Notes under the pieces: model-generated
The model's input: only the letters and a program-made list of their open reading frames with translations
Told to the model about the DNA's origin: nothing
Databases searched by the model: none
Assembly: GCA_025464925.1 (NCBI GenBank)
Contig: JAODMS010000122.1
Location: 1 to 15,471 of the forward strand
DNA from: Arthrobacter sp.
GTDB lineage: Bacteria; Actinomycetota; Actinomycetes; Actinomycetales; Micrococcaceae
Length of the DNA: 15,471 nucleotides
Direction: 5' to 3'
Shown: piece after piece, positions 1 to 8,127 of the stretch
Layout of the letters: each line of letters begins with the position of its first letter
Position numbering within the stretch: the first letter of the stretch is position 1
Made by a program: the position numbers and the translations under genes

Positions 1-185
1 GCGCCCGGATGCGCGAAACCGTGGCGATGGGCCGGTCCCTGCTGGGCGGGAACGGGATTGTCACCGACTACCGGATGGCCAAGATCTTCTCCGACGCCGA
101 GGCGATCTACACCTACGAGGGCTCGTACGAGATCAACACCCTGATCGTGGGCCGAGCCGTCACCGGAGTGTCCGCGATCGTCTAG
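1..185 (+). CDS. Acyl-CoA dehydrogenase, C-terminal fragment (glutaryl-CoA dehydrogenase-like)
   Basis: Partial gene; the 5' part lies outside the window. In the frame whose first full codon starts at base 3, it encodes the last 60 residues of a flavin-dependent acyl-CoA dehydrogenase, ending in TAG at 183-185. Visible motifs are [12 protein letters not shown] (the family's conserved LGGNGI element) and [20 protein letters not shown], which contains the Glu of the Y-E-G motif that acts as catalytic base in this family. The 'TYEG...LIVGRAVTG' ending resembles glutaryl-CoA dehydrogenases, which convert glutaryl-CoA to crotonyl-CoA in lysine and aromatic breakdown. Membership of the superfamily is clear; the exact substrate is inferred from only 60 residues. 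Its stop codon overlaps the stop of the converging DUF1684 gene. Confidence 0.85.
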   Translation, partial: ARMRETVAMGRSLLGGNGIVTDYRMAKIFSDAEAIYTYEGSYEINTLIVGRAVTGVSAIV

Positions 186-1039
186 AAGAGCCCGGGCTCC
201 TTCTCTCCGGCCTCGATCCGGTAGTCGAGGCTGTTGTTCTTCACCGGCATGGGGCAGGTGCCGTACGGGGTGAAGGCGCTGGGGTAGTTGATGGCACGGT
301 TGAAGTCCAGGATCACGGTCCTGTTTCCCAGGGCATCGACGCGGGGGCGTGCGGTGGAGACCTTGCGCCACTCGGCAGTTGCTTGTTCCGGCGGGGCTGC
401 TCCGTTGGTCTCGTCGTGGAATGTGACGGTGAGGGCGCCGAGCTTCTCCTCTTCGGCCTGCAGATGGCACTCGTGGTCCTTGCCCGGCAGCCGGAACACC
501 AGCTCGCCCACCGAGCGGTGCACGCCGTCCACCAGCGGGTTGGCGGTTCCGATCGGGACGTCCATGGGTTCCGGATACGGGAGGAACTTCGCCTCGACCA
601 CGAGGTCCGGACGGTAATCGAAGGTCGGTACGCCGTCGAACTCGGTGAACACGGGTGACCGGGAGTCCCGGGTGCGGAGGGCGTACTTACCGGCCCGCAT
701 GGCCAGTTCCACCACCACCTGCCGGCCGTCCGCGCCGCCGTACTGGACCCACATCAGCGACTCCTCATCGGAGAGGCGCGCGCTGATGGTGCCGTCAACG
801 GTCTCGCCGCCGGCCACAAGCGCCAGTCCCGCTGCGGCGTCGGCGGTGAGGAACGCCGTCGTGCCGTCCGTGGACCACAGTCCGGGCACAAGGTCGACGG
901 CGGACGGCTCGCGCTCCAGCCACTGGAGTGAGGTGAGCGTGAGCCAGCCGTGCTCGCTTGCGAGGGCCGTGTTGCGGCTGTTCCGGAAGCGCTGCCAGCG
1001 GGCGAGCTGGGCGTCGGGATCGGGGTGCGTCGTGCTCAC
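182..1039 (-). CDS. DUF1684 family protein
   Basis: Conserved protein of 285 residues and unknown biochemical function. The C-terminal half has the DUF1684 signature: [15 protein letters not shown], a GELVFRLPG strand, [11 protein letters not shown], then [17 protein letters not shown] followed by TCPMPVKNN and EAGEK near the end. No signal peptide or membrane segment is seen, so it is probably cytosolic. The open frame extends to 1129, but I chose the GTG at 1039 because a strong ribosome binding site (GGGAGGA, complement of 1044-1050) lies just upstream and the product then begins with a normal hydrophilic sequence ([15 protein letters not shown]). It is divergent from ppc, with a 233-bp spacer. 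Its TAG (182-184) overlaps the TAG of the upstream dehydrogenase on the other strand, so no space is left for a separate terminator. Confidence 0.88.
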   Translation of the reverse strand: MSTTHPDPDAQLARWQRFRNSRNTALASEHGWLTLTSLQWLEREPSAVDLVPGLWSTDGTTAFLTADAAAGLALVAGGETVDGTISARLSDEESLMWVQYGGADGRQVVVELAMRAGKYALRTRDSRSPVFTEFDGVPTFDYRPDLVVEAKFLPYPEPMDVPIGTANPLVDGVHRSVGELVFRLPGKDHECHLQAEEEKLGALTVTFHDETNGAAPPEQATAEWRKVSTARPRVDALGNRTVILDFNRAINYPSAFTPYGTCPMPVKNNSLDYRIEAGEKEPGLF

Positions 1040-1272
1040 GGGTTCCTCCCAAGCGGTGGACGGGTGCCTCAGGTCTAACCCTAGGCCCCTCCCAACCGGC
1101 TGGCACGCGTTGTCGTTCCGAGGCCGCAAAACGACAACAGCTGCCGGCTACTATCTGAGACAGATTCACGGCGGGCGCCGGTGGCGGGTACCATCCCTTA
1201 GGAAGAAGTAACCGGGCTCACAGTATCCAGCGCAGTGTACGAGCCAAGTCGAACCCTCGAAAGATAGTTTCC
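1040..1272. promoter_or_regulatory. Divergent intergenic region between the DUF1684 gene and ppc
   Basis: This 233-bp spacer must hold the promoters of both divergent genes. The DUF1684 ribosome binding site is at 1044-1050 (complement). A TACTAT at 1149-1154 could be a -10 box for ppc, but I see no convincing -35 box at the right distance, so this is weak. A perfect 9-bp inverted repeat at 1109-1138 is listed separately. Near ppc the ribosome binding site is poor (GAAAGATAG a few bases before the ATG). No open frame with good coding character fills the region. Confidence 0.55.
1109..1138. promoter_or_regulatory. Perfect 9-bp inverted repeat, candidate operator
   Basis: The arms GTTGTCGTT (1109-1117) and AACGACAAC (1130-1138) are exact reverse complements separated by 12 bp. 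Their centres are 21 bp apart, about two helical turns, which is the geometry expected for a dimeric regulator binding one face of DNA. The arms are less GC-rich than the surroundings. The repeat sits about 70 bp upstream of the DUF1684 start and about 135 bp upstream of ppc, so it could control either or both. It could also form an RNA hairpin with a 12-nt loop. The regulator is unknown. Confidence 0.4.
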
Positions 1273-4092
1273 ATGGCTGACACTGCAATGAATTCCGCCA
1301 CCGACCTCGCCGCCGAACTGCGCGCCGATGTGCGCCGGGTATCCACCCTGCTGGGTGAATCGCTGGTCCGCCAGCACGGCCCGGAACTCCTTGATCTTGT
1401 GGAGCAGGTCCGGCTGCTGACCAAAGAATCCAAGGAAGCCGCCCGGGGCGGCGCTGACGCCACCGGTCCGTGGAGCTCGTACGACGTCGTCGCGCAGGTC
1501 CGCGAACTGCTCGGCTCCCTGCCCCTTGAGCAGGCCACCGACCTGGTCCGTGCCTTCGCGTTCTACTTCCATCTGGCCAATGCCGCCGAACAGGTCCATC
1601 GGGTCCGCGGGCTGCGGACCCGCCAGGAAAAGGACGGCTGGCTCGCCAAAGCCGTCAGTGACATCGCGGACCAGGCCGGCGCGGCGGTGCTGCAGGAGGT
1701 CGTGAATGAACTCGATGTCCGGCCCATCTTCACAGCGCACCCCACCGAGGCCTCCCGCCGCTCCGTGCTGGACAAGGTCCGCCGGCTCTCCGACATCCTC
1801 GCCGAGGCGACCGACGAGGGGACCTCCGCACGGCGGCGCCAGGACCGCCAGCTTTCGGAAGTGATCGACCAGATGTGGCAGACCGATGAGCTCCGGCAGG
1901 TCCGGCCCACCCCGGTGGACGAGGCCCGGAACGCCATCTACTACCTCACCGGCATCCTCGGCGACGCCATGCCGGAAATGCTCGCGGACCTCTCGGAGCT
2001 GCTCGGTGAGCACGGCGTCACGCTGCCCGTGGAGAAGGCGCCGATCCGCTTCGGCTCGTGGATCGGCGGGGACCGCGACGGAAACCCGAACGTCACCGCG
2101 GCCGTCACCCGCGAGATCCTGCAGATCCAGAACCAGCATGCTGTCCGGATCAGCATCGCACTGCTCGACGGGCTCATCTCGATCCTGTCCAACTCGACGG
2201 CGCTCGCCGGTGCGGACCAGGAGCTGCTGGACTCGATCGACGTCGACCTGGGGAACCTGCCCGGCCTGGACCGCCGGGTCCTCGAACTGAACGCCCAGGA
2301 GCCCTACCGGCTCAAACTCACCTGCATCAAGGCCAAGCTGCTGAACACCGCGCGGCGGGTCACCTCGGGGTCCCCGCACGAGCCGGGACGGGACTACACC
2401 ACCACCACGGAGCTCCTCGCCGAGCTGGCTCTGCTGGAGCGGTCGCTGCGGAACCACCACGCCGCACTCGCCGCCGACGGTGCCCTGGCCAGGGTCCGCC
2501 GGGCCATCGCCTCCTTCGGGCTGCACCTCGCTACCCTGGACATCCGCGAACACGCTGACCACCACCACGACGCCGTCGGGCAGCTGATGGACCGGCTCGG
2601 CGGACCCGGAGTCCGGTACGCCGAACTGAGCCGTGCCGAGCGGCTGGAGGTTCTTGGCTCGGAGCTGGCCTCGCGACGCCCGCTCTCCGGCCACCCGATC
2701 AAGCTCGACGGCGTCGCGGACGGCACGTACGACGTGTTCCGTGAGATCCGCCGGGCCCTGCGGACTTATGGTCCCGACGTGATCGAGACGTACATCATCT
2801 CGATGACCCGCGGCGCCGACGACGTTCTGGCCGCGGCCGTGCTGGCCCGTGAGGCAGGCCTTGTGAGCCTCTTCGGCGAGGCACCCTACGCCAGGATCGG
2901 CTTCGCCCCACTGCTGGAAACCGTGGAGGAGTTGCGCGCCTCGGCCGAGATCGTGGACCAGCTGCTCTCCGATTCGTCCTACCGGGAGCTCGTCCGGCTC
3001 CGCGGCGACGTGCAGGAAGTCATGCTCGGCTACTCGGACTCCAACAAGGAATCCGGCGTCATGACCAGCCAGTGGGAGATCCACAAAACCCAGCGCAAAC
3101 TCCGGGACGTCGCGGCGAAGCACGGAGTGCGGGTGCGCCTCTTCCACGGCCGCGGCGGCTCTGTAGGTCGCGGCGGCGGGCCGACCTACGACGCCATCAT
3201 GGCCCAGCCGAACGGCGTGCTGGAGGGCGAAATCAAGTTCACCGAGCAGGGCGAGGTCATTTCGGACAAGTATTCGCTGCCCGAGCTCGCCCGGGAGAAC
3301 CTGGAGCTGTCGCTGGCGGCCGTGCTGCAGGGCTCAGCGCTGCACCGCACCCCGCGCACCTCGGAGGACCAGCGCGGGCGTTACGGCCACGTGATGGAGA
3401 CCATCTCCGACGCCGCCTTCGCACGGTACCGGACGCTGATCGAAGATCCGGACCTGCCCGCCTACTTCATGGCGTCCACCCCGGTGGAGCAGCTCGGCTC
3501 CCTGAACATCGGTTCCCGCCCGTCCAAGCGTCCCGATTCCGGCGCCGGACTGGAAGGCCTGCGCGCCATCCCGTGGGTGTTCGGCTGGACCCAGTCACGG
3601 CAGATCGTCCCGGGCTGGTTTGGCGTCGGTTCGGGTCTCAAAGCCGCCCGTGAGGCCGGCCACTCGGCCCAGCTGGGGGAAATGATGGATTCCTGGCACT
3701 TCTTCCGTTCGGTGCTCTCCAACGTGGAAATGACGCTGGCCAAGACGGACATGGACATCGCCGGCTACTACGTTTCCACGCTGGTGCCGGAGGAACTCCA
3801 CCACCTCTTCCGCGCCATCCGGACCGAATACGAGCTCACCGTCGCCGAGATCCAGCGGCTCACCGGCGAGGACCTGCTCCTGGATGCCCAGCCGACGCTC
3901 AAGCGTTCGCTGGAAATCCGCGACCAGTACCTTGACCCGATCAGCTACCTGCAGGTGGAGCTACTGCGCCGCATTCGGTCCGAGTCAGCCGTCGGGGAGA
4001 ACCTGACCGGCGCCGAAATCGACGAACGGCTCCAGCGCGCCATGCTGATCACCGTCAACGGTGTTGCGGCAGGCCTCCGCAACACCGGCTAG
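1273..4092 (+). CDS. ppc: Phosphoenolpyruvate carboxylase
   Basis: Complete 939-residue cytosolic enzyme that carboxylates phosphoenolpyruvate with bicarbonate to oxaloacetate and phosphate, refilling the TCA cycle. The length is normal for bacterial PEPC. Catalytic motifs are intact: [12 protein letters not shown] with the active-site His at residue 156; [26 protein letters not shown] with Lys592; [14 protein letters not shown] (His625, Arg627 and the glycine-rich loop); FTEQGEVIS; and [18 protein letters not shown]. The chain ends RNTG, and an N-T-G carboxyl end is typical of the family and contributes to the active and regulatory sites. The ATG at 1273 is the best start although its ribosome binding site is weak. 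The gene converges on the ABC importer ATPase gene, 23 bp away. A 649-residue open frame on the opposite strand is a high-GC shadow of this gene. Confidence 0.98.
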   Translation: MADTAMNSATDLAAELRADVRRVSTLLGESLVRQHGPELLDLVEQVRLLTKESKEAARGGADATGPWSSYDVVAQVRELLGSLPLEQATDLVRAFAFYFHLANAAEQVHRVRGLRTRQEKDGWLAKAVSDIADQAGAAVLQEVVNELDVRPIFTAHPTEASRRSVLDKVRRLSDILAEATDEGTSARRRQDRQLSEVIDQMWQTDELRQVRPTPVDEARNAIYYLTGILGDAMPEMLADLSELLGEHGVTLPVEKAPIRFGSWIGGDRDGNPNVTAAVTREILQIQNQHAVRISIALLDGLISILSNSTALAGADQELLDSIDVDLGNLPGLDRRVLELNAQEPYRLKLTCIKAKLLNTARRVTSGSPHEPGRDYTTTTELLAELALLERSLRNHHAALAADGALARVRRAIASFGLHLATLDIREHADHHHDAVGQLMDRLGGPGVRYAELSRAERLEVLGSELASRRPLSGHPIKLDGVADGTYDVFREIRRALRTYGPDVIETYIISMTRGADDVLAAAVLAREAGLVSLFGEAPYARIGFAPLLETVEELRASAEIVDQLLSDSSYRELVRLRGDVQEVMLGYSDSNKESGVMTSQWEIHKTQRKLRDVAAKHGVRVRLFHGRGGSVGRGGGPTYDAIMAQPNGVLEGEIKFTEQGEVISDKYSLPELARENLELSLAAVLQGSALHRTPRTSEDQRGRYGHVMETISDAAFARYRTLIEDPDLPAYFMASTPVEQLGSLNIGSRPSKRPDSGAGLEGLRAIPWVFGWTQSRQIVPGWFGVGSGLKAAREAGHSAQLGEMMDSWHFFRSVLSNVEMTLAKTDMDIAGYYVSTLVPEELHHLFRAIRTEYELTVAEIQRLTGEDLLLDAQPTLKRSLEIRDQYLDPISYLQVELLRRIRSESAVGENLTGAEIDERLQRAMLITVNGVAAGLRNTG

Positions 4093-4104
4093 ACACGTTC
4101 CCCC

Positions 4105-4151
4105 CGGATCCTCCCTCAGGTTTTGCCGCCGTTCGCCGGATGCTCCCTCAG
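4105..4151. repeat. Near-perfect 16-bp direct repeat at the 3' end of the ATPase gene
   Basis: The 16-base segments at 4105-4120 and 4136-4151 differ at one base (CCGGATCCTCCCTCAG versus CCGGATGCTCCCTCAG). The period is 31 bp. The outer copy spans the ATPase stop codon, and the inner copy lies within its last codons. It looks like a small tandem duplication that reset the end of the gene. No function is implied. Confidence 0.55.
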
Positions 4152-4913
4152 CTGGCGCCGCGCCGGGCCCGTGCCGTCGCCGTAAGGCACGACGACGGTA
4201 CGGCGGTCGTGGCCGCCGTCGGAATAGGAGACGGTTCGAACCGGAACCCCGTAGAGAGCTGACAGTGCGGAGTCCGTGAGCAGGTCGGTGGCCGCGCCTG
4301 TCTGTGCGCCGCCGCGCCCCAGCAGCACCGCCTGGTCCGCGACGTAGAGGGCGTGGTCGGGATGGTGGGTGCTCAGCAACAGGGCCATGCCGTCCACCAT
4401 CAGCTCCTGCAGCAGCGACAGGACGCGCACCTGGTTCTTCAAATCGAGGCCGGTGGCGGGCTCGTCCAGCACCAGCACGGGACAGCCCGCAGCGACGGCC
4501 CGGGCGATGAGGACCAGCTGCTGTTCGCCGCCGCTCAGGGTGGGGAAGCGGCGGGTGCGCAGCCCGGCGACCCCCACCCGCTCCATCGCTTCGAGGGCCG
4601 CGGCCCGGTCTCTGGGTCCCGGCGTACGGAAGATCCCCACCTGCCGAGCCCTGCCCATCAGGACCATGTCCAGGGCGCTGTAGCCGAACGTACTGCCGTG
4701 GGCCTGCGGGACGTATCCCGCGCCGTCGGCCCGGCGGATGGTTCCTTCCGCCGGCTCCAGCAGCCCGGCGGCGCAGCGCACCAGGGTGGTCTTGCCGCTG
4801 CCGTTGGGCCCCAGTACAGCGGTGGCCGTGCCGGGCGGAACCCGGAAACTGACGTTCCGGAACACCCATTCCTGCCGGGCGTAGCCGAATCCCACGCCGT
4901 CCAGCTCAAGCAC
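4116..4913 (-). CDS. ABC transporter ATP-binding protein (iron-chelate/B12/metal importer class)
   Basis: ATPase of 265 residues that powers the adjacent permease, peripheral on the cytoplasmic side of the membrane. Motifs in order: Walker A GPNGSGKTT (residues 35-43), Q-loop at Gln70 (YVPQ), ABC signature LSGGEQQ (126-132), Walker B VLVLDEP (146-152) followed by ATGLD, and switch His183 (LLSTHH). The overall pattern matches FecE/BtuD/FepC-type ATPases. The start is a GTG at 4913 that overlaps the permease stop by 8 bp, which points to translational coupling; an AAGGA lies 9 bp before it. About 35 C-terminal residues extend beyond the core domain and end in a charged, Gly/Arg-rich tail. That tail overlaps a 31-bp-period duplication. 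The substrate cannot be read from the ATPase. Confidence 0.95.
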   Translation of the reverse strand: MLELDGVGFGYARQEWVFRNVSFRVPPGTATAVLGPNGSGKTTLVRCAAGLLEPAEGTIRRADGAGYVPQAHGSTFGYSALDMVLMGRARQVGIFRTPGPRDRAAALEAMERVGVAGLRTRRFPTLSGGEQQLVLIARAVAAGCPVLVLDEPATGLDLKNQVRVLSLLQELMVDGMALLLSTHHPDHALYVADQAVLLGRGGAQTGAATDLLTDSALSALYGVPVRTVSYSDGGHDRRTVVVPYGDGTGPARRQLREHPANGGKT

Positions 4914-6015
4914 TTTCCCAGATCCTTTCCCGGTGGCGGCGCAGGAGCAGGAAGAAAACGGGGGCGCCGATCAGGGCGGTGAGGACACCCAGCGGGATCT
5001 CCCCGGCGGTCGCGGTCCGGGCGACGGTGTCCACCAGGACGACGTAGGCTCCGCCGAGGAGGAAGGACACCGGCAGCAGGACGCGGTGGTCCGGGCCTAC
5101 CCACATCCGCGCCAGGTGCGGCACCACCAGGCCCACCCAGCTGACCGCGCCGCTGACCGCGACCGCACCGGCCACGATGAGGGCCACCGCCACCAGCACC
5201 ACCCAGCGCAGCGGGCGCGGCTTGACGCCCAGCGCTGCCGCGTCCTCGTCACCGAGGGAGAGCACATTGATCCGCCAGCGCAGTGCCAGCAGGACGGCGG
5301 CGCCGCCCAGCACGGGCACCAGCGCCACCGCGACTTTCGCGAACGTGGCCGTGGCCACGCTGCCCAGCAGCCAGAAGACGATGGCCGGCAGTGTGGTGTT
5401 CGGGTCCGCGATGTAGGTGACGAATGCGACCAGGGCGGAGAAGAACGAACCGGTCACCACACCGCCGAGCACGATCATGAGCATCGGAGTTCCTCCGCGG
5501 CCGGAGGTGATCAGGAAGAGGGTGCCGAGGGCCACCAGGCCGAAGACGAAGGAACCCGCGACGAGCAGGAACGTTCCGAGCCCGAGGAGCAAGGCGAGCG
5601 CCCCGCCGAAGGACGCGCCGGCGGATACGCCGATGATCTCGGGGCTGACGAGCGGGTTGCGGAAGACGGCCTGCAGGGCGGCACCGCCGATGGCCAGGCC
5701 GCCGCCCACGAGCAGGGCGAGCAGGACCCGGGGCATCCGCACGAGCAGCACTACGTTCTGCTCAGTCCCGCTTGCCTCGAGGGGGAACGGCACAAGCTGC
5801 GCGGCCAGGATCTGGACAACGTGCCCGAGGGGTACGTTGTACCGGCCCAGCCCGAGCGCCAGCAGCCCGACGGCGGCCAGCACCGCGGTAGCGATGGCGA
5901 TCGGCCCCAGGGCGGACGGTCCGGCCTGCCGCTCACGTTGTCCTGGCCGGCCGGCTCCCGGCCCAGGCGGTGGACTCCGGCGGTCCGGTCGCGCTGAACC
6001 GGCTTCATCCAGCAT
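4906..6015 (-). CDS. FecCD-family ABC transporter permease
   Basis: Integral membrane permease of 369 residues, forming the channel of the importer as a homodimer. After a Pro/Arg-rich cytoplasmic head of about 45 residues it has a series of hydrophobic helices, consistent with the ten expected for FecCD/BtuC proteins. Family motifs are visible: RMPRVLLALLVGGGLAIGG and LQAVFRNPLVSPEIIGVSAG near helix 3, and GAVSWVGLVVPHLARMWVG with TATAGEIPLGVLTALIGAP towards the end (the L-loop region that contacts the ATPase). The frame is open upstream to 6078, but that part lies inside the binding-protein gene. I chose the ATG at 6015, which overlaps the end of that gene by 11 bp. No strong ribosome binding site precedes it, so coupled translation is likely. 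FecCD permeases move ferric siderophores, haem, cobalamin or other metal complexes. Confidence 0.93.
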   Translation of the reverse strand: MLDEAGSARPDRRSPPPGPGAGRPGQRERQAGPSALGPIAIATAVLAAVGLLALGLGRYNVPLGHVVQILAAQLVPFPLEASGTEQNVVLLVRMPRVLLALLVGGGLAIGGAALQAVFRNPLVSPEIIGVSAGASFGGALALLLGLGTFLLVAGSFVFGLVALGTLFLITSGRGGTPMLMIVLGGVVTGSFFSALVAFVTYIADPNTTLPAIVFWLLGSVATATFAKVAVALVPVLGGAAVLLALRWRINVLSLGDEDAAALGVKPRPLRWVVLVAVALIVAGAVAVSGAVSWVGLVVPHLARMWVGPDHRVLLPVSFLLGGAYVVLVDTVARTATAGEIPLGVLTALIGAPVFFLLLRRHRERIWESA

Positions 6016-7156
6016 TGAACTGGCGATAGTCGGCTGACTCGTTGTTGGCCGCGGTCCAGAGAATCTTGTCCAGCTCATCCGCGGTGGGCACGTGGTGATA
6101 CAGGAACTGGAAGTAGTCCGTGGCCTTGCTCCGTACCCCGGACCGCTCCTGCGGGTAGGCGATATCCGAGAGCCAGTGCCACATGAGCGGTGATTCCTGG
6201 CCCGGGGGGTCCCAGCGATAGCCTCCGAGCGGGACCTTGTAGACGCGGCGCGTGCGGACAGCGGACATGTCCTGCCACACCGGGTCGGCGTAGATGTCCC
6301 GGGGCATGGCCGAGTCGAAGTTGCCCAGGAGGATGACCTCGGGGTCCCAGCGGAGGACCTGCTCCACGTCCAGGCCGACCATCCCGGTGCCGGGCAGCGG
6401 GTCCTCGCCGGTGGCGGGGTTCGTGCCGCCTACCAGCTTGATGTAGAAGTCGTTGTAGGTGTTGGCGGCGGCGGCTTTGAGTCCGCCGGTGAATCGGTTG
6501 AAGTACAGAATGCTTGGTCCCGGTGAGCCGCGGCCGGCCGCCGCTGCCTTGACCTCGGCGAGTTCCCGGTCGCTGCGTGCCTTGATTTCCGTGGCACGCC
6601 CGGGTTTGCCCAGCATGGCGGCGAACATGGTTACCCAGGCGTCCACGTCCTCCTGCTTCCCGGTGTTGATGAGCCCGAGCACCGTCAGCCCGGCGTTCTC
6701 CAGCGGCTCGATCAGTTGCGCGTCCGACCACTGGACCACGACGTCGGGGTTCAGCGCGCGCACGCTCTCCACATTCGGGGTGAAGTCCTGCGTTGCAATT
6801 TCGTGCGGCAGCTCCAGCGCGCGGGGAAAGATGGTGCCCAGAATGCCGTCGCGCATCGCCACCCAGGACGCATTGTGCATTGCGCTCAGGTGCTCGGCAC
6901 TGCCGTCGACGGCGACCAGCAGCGATGCGGCCGGCATGGGTATGGTCACCACCCGGGTGACCGGCTTGGCGAAGGTGAGGGTCTTTCCGCGCTGGTCCGT
7001 GATGCTGATGCCCTGGGTGTTTCCGGAACTGCTTCCGCTGCCGGCAGGGGACGCCGCGGGCGGGCCTGACGCTCCGCAACCGGCAAGAAAGGCCGCCGAT
7101 CCGCCTGCCAGCAGCGCCTGGAGAGCCGTACGTCGGTTTAGATCGTCGACTCGCAT
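6005..7156 (-). CDS. Substrate-binding lipoprotein of an iron-chelate/metal ABC importer
   Basis: Periplasmic-binding-protein-like lipoprotein of 383 residues (TroA/FecB superfamily, COG0614 type). The N-terminus has a twin-arginine pair (LNRRTALQALL), a short hydrophobic stretch and a lipobox LAGC with the lipidated Cys at residue 27, then a Ser/Gly/Pro linker. A Tat-exported lipoprotein is therefore plausible. Domain features include TRVVTIPMPAASLLVAVDG, ALNPDVVVQW and DVEQVLRWDPEVILLGN, and a C-terminal YRWDPPGQESPLMWHWLSD that recalls class III binding proteins of the MolA type. The ATG at 7156 has an AAGGGG ribosome binding site at good spacing; the open frame upstream of it is not coding. 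It is the first gene of the importer operon. Candidate substrates are ferric chelates, molybdate, or a nickel or corrin complex; sequence alone does not decide. Confidence 0.93.
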   Translation of the reverse strand: MRVDDLNRRTALQALLAGGSAAFLAGCGASGPPAASPAGSGSSSGNTQGISITDQRGKTLTFAKPVTRVVTIPMPAASLLVAVDGSAEHLSAMHNASWVAMRDGILGTIFPRALELPHEIATQDFTPNVESVRALNPDVVVQWSDAQLIEPLENAGLTVLGLINTGKQEDVDAWVTMFAAMLGKPGRATEIKARSDRELAEVKAAAAGRGSPGPSILYFNRFTGGLKAAAANTYNDFYIKLVGGTNPATGEDPLPGTGMVGLDVEQVLRWDPEVILLGNFDSAMPRDIYADPVWQDMSAVRTRRVYKVPLGGYRWDPPGQESPLMWHWLSDIAYPQERSGVRSKATDYFQFLYHHVPTADELDKILWTAANNESADYRQFNAG

Positions 7157-7297
7157 GGCCTGGCCCCTTGTACGTAGGTTCTTCACAGGATCCGCCCGAA
7201 GAACAGGGCTGTCAACGGTTCCGGGCGGCGGATCCCCTTGTCGGCGCGCGGGCCCGATGTTACGTTCGAAGGACCTTTTGCAGATGGTGGCCTCATC
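7157..7297. promoter_or_regulatory. Divergent spacer between the importer operon and the DUF6390-like gene, with inverted repeat
   Basis: The spacer must hold both promoters. It contains an imperfect inverted repeat: GGATCCGCCCG (7178-7188) faces CGGGCGGCGGATCC (7222-7235), matching except for a 3-base insertion, with a loop of about 33 bases. The ribosome binding site of the binding-protein gene (AAGGGG on the minus strand) is next to 7156. The motif CCCCTTG occurs twice, once as that binding site and once at 7234-7240. I see no convincing -10/-35 pair. Confidence 0.4.
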
Positions 7298-8071
7298 ATG
7301 GTTGTTGACGGTGCCCAGTTGTTTGTCCGCTATGCCTACCCTCCAAATTCGAGGGGGAGTTGCGGGCCGCCGGACAGTGACGCGCTGCTTCATTACGGCC
7401 AGTCCGGAGTGACGGACCAGGGACTCCGGGAACTGGCTAAGGGGTTCGCCGGCGCCTGGCCGTACCTGGAACTCATTGCCGCCTCCAACCGCATCCCGGA
7501 CCCGCTGGATTTCCGTGTGGTGGAGGCGTACTGGGTGGGGAACAGCCTGCTGGACTCGGTCGGAATCACCAACATCGGAAACTCCATGGAGGAGCGGTTC
7601 CGGGCACGCACCGGCCGGCAATTCCCGCACCTGGCGGAAGGTGTCCTGGCCGGCGGGGTCCCGCACCACAGCTTCCACGTCTTCGAGATCTACCCCTGGC
7701 TCGGCCTGCTGCACGACGACCGCCGGCATGCCACCGCCTTGAATGTGCTCGACCGGTGCCGGATCCGCTGGGGTGAGGTCCTCGCGCTCTCCGGCGACGA
7801 CGCGGTGGTCCGGTCCCGGCCGCTGGCGTGGGACGGGGCGGCGCTTGAAGTCGGCCCGCCGGTGGTGGAGTCCGCCAAACACGCTGTGAACGGAACCGGA
7901 TTTGTGGCCGGACTGGTGGTGGGGGACGTGGTGTCGTTGCATTGGGACTGGGTCTGCGACCGGTTGTCCCCGCGCCAGCTGCAGCGGCTGAAACTCTTTA
8001 CGGCGCGCCACCTCCGGATCGCCAACAACGGCGTCGAACACCGCGGCGCCGCCATTGCCCTGGAACGCTAG
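7298..8071 (+). CDS. Conserved hydrogenase-cluster protein of unknown function (probable DUF6390)
   Basis: Soluble protein of 257 residues, without signal peptide or membrane helix. Distinctive conserved-looking segments are GAQLFVRYAYPPN near the start, GAWPYLELIAASN, DPLDFRVVEAYWVGNSLLD, PHHSFHVFEIYPWLGLL, LDRCRIRWGEV and VSLHWDWVCDRLS. From memory this is the actinobacterial family DUF6390, repeatedly found beside group 1h and related [NiFe]-hydrogenase genes; I cannot verify the number here. The frame is open from a TTG at 7238, but I prefer the ATG at 7298 because the conserved block begins a few residues later. It is on the opposite strand to the hydrogenase operon and converges with it, so it needs its own promoter in the spacer shared with the importer. 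The two histidines of PHHSFHVF and the WDW motif are candidates for functional residues. The function is unknown. Confidence 0.88.
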   Translation: MVVDGAQLFVRYAYPPNSRGSCGPPDSDALLHYGQSGVTDQGLRELAKGFAGAWPYLELIAASNRIPDPLDFRVVEAYWVGNSLLDSVGITNIGNSMEERFRARTGRQFPHLAEGVLAGGVPHHSFHVFEIYPWLGLLHDDRRHATALNVLDRCRIRWGEVLALSGDDAVVRSRPLAWDGAALEVGPPVVESAKHAVNGTGFVAGLVVGDVVSLHWDWVCDRLSPRQLQRLKLFTARHLRIANNGVEHRGAAIALER

Positions 8072-8101
8072 GGATGCACGACCGTCGATGGGCGCGCTCA
8101 A

Positions 8102-8119
8102 GCGCGGGGATGTCCGCGC
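8102..8119. terminator. Possible hairpin between convergent genes
   Basis: The gap between the DUF6390-like gene and the converging short gene contains GCGCGG (8102-8107) and its complement CCGCGC (8114-8119) around a 6-base loop. A competing pairing, GGCGCGC (8091-8097) with GCGCGCC (8116-8122), also exists. There is no T-run on either side, so a bidirectional intrinsic terminator is possible but unproven. Confidence 0.25.
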
Positions 8120-8127
8120 GCCGGGCC

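Noticed and set aside
1198..3147. 649-residue open frame antisense to ppc
   Set aside because: It lies opposite an unmistakable PEPC with intact motifs; long antisense frames are expected in high-GC DNA, and the translation has shadow-like Gly/Val/Arg/Asp composition with no recognisable domain.
4933..5997. 354-residue plus-strand frame rich in Gly, Gln, Asp, Glu and His
   Set aside because: It is antisense to the FecCD permease, whose membrane helices and motifs are clear; the hydrophilic composition is the complement of hydrophobic codons.
7157..8101. N-terminal extension of the binding-protein frame to 698 residues
   Set aside because: It runs antisense through the DUF6390-like gene, and the lipoprotein signal with a ribosome binding site fixes the start at 7156.
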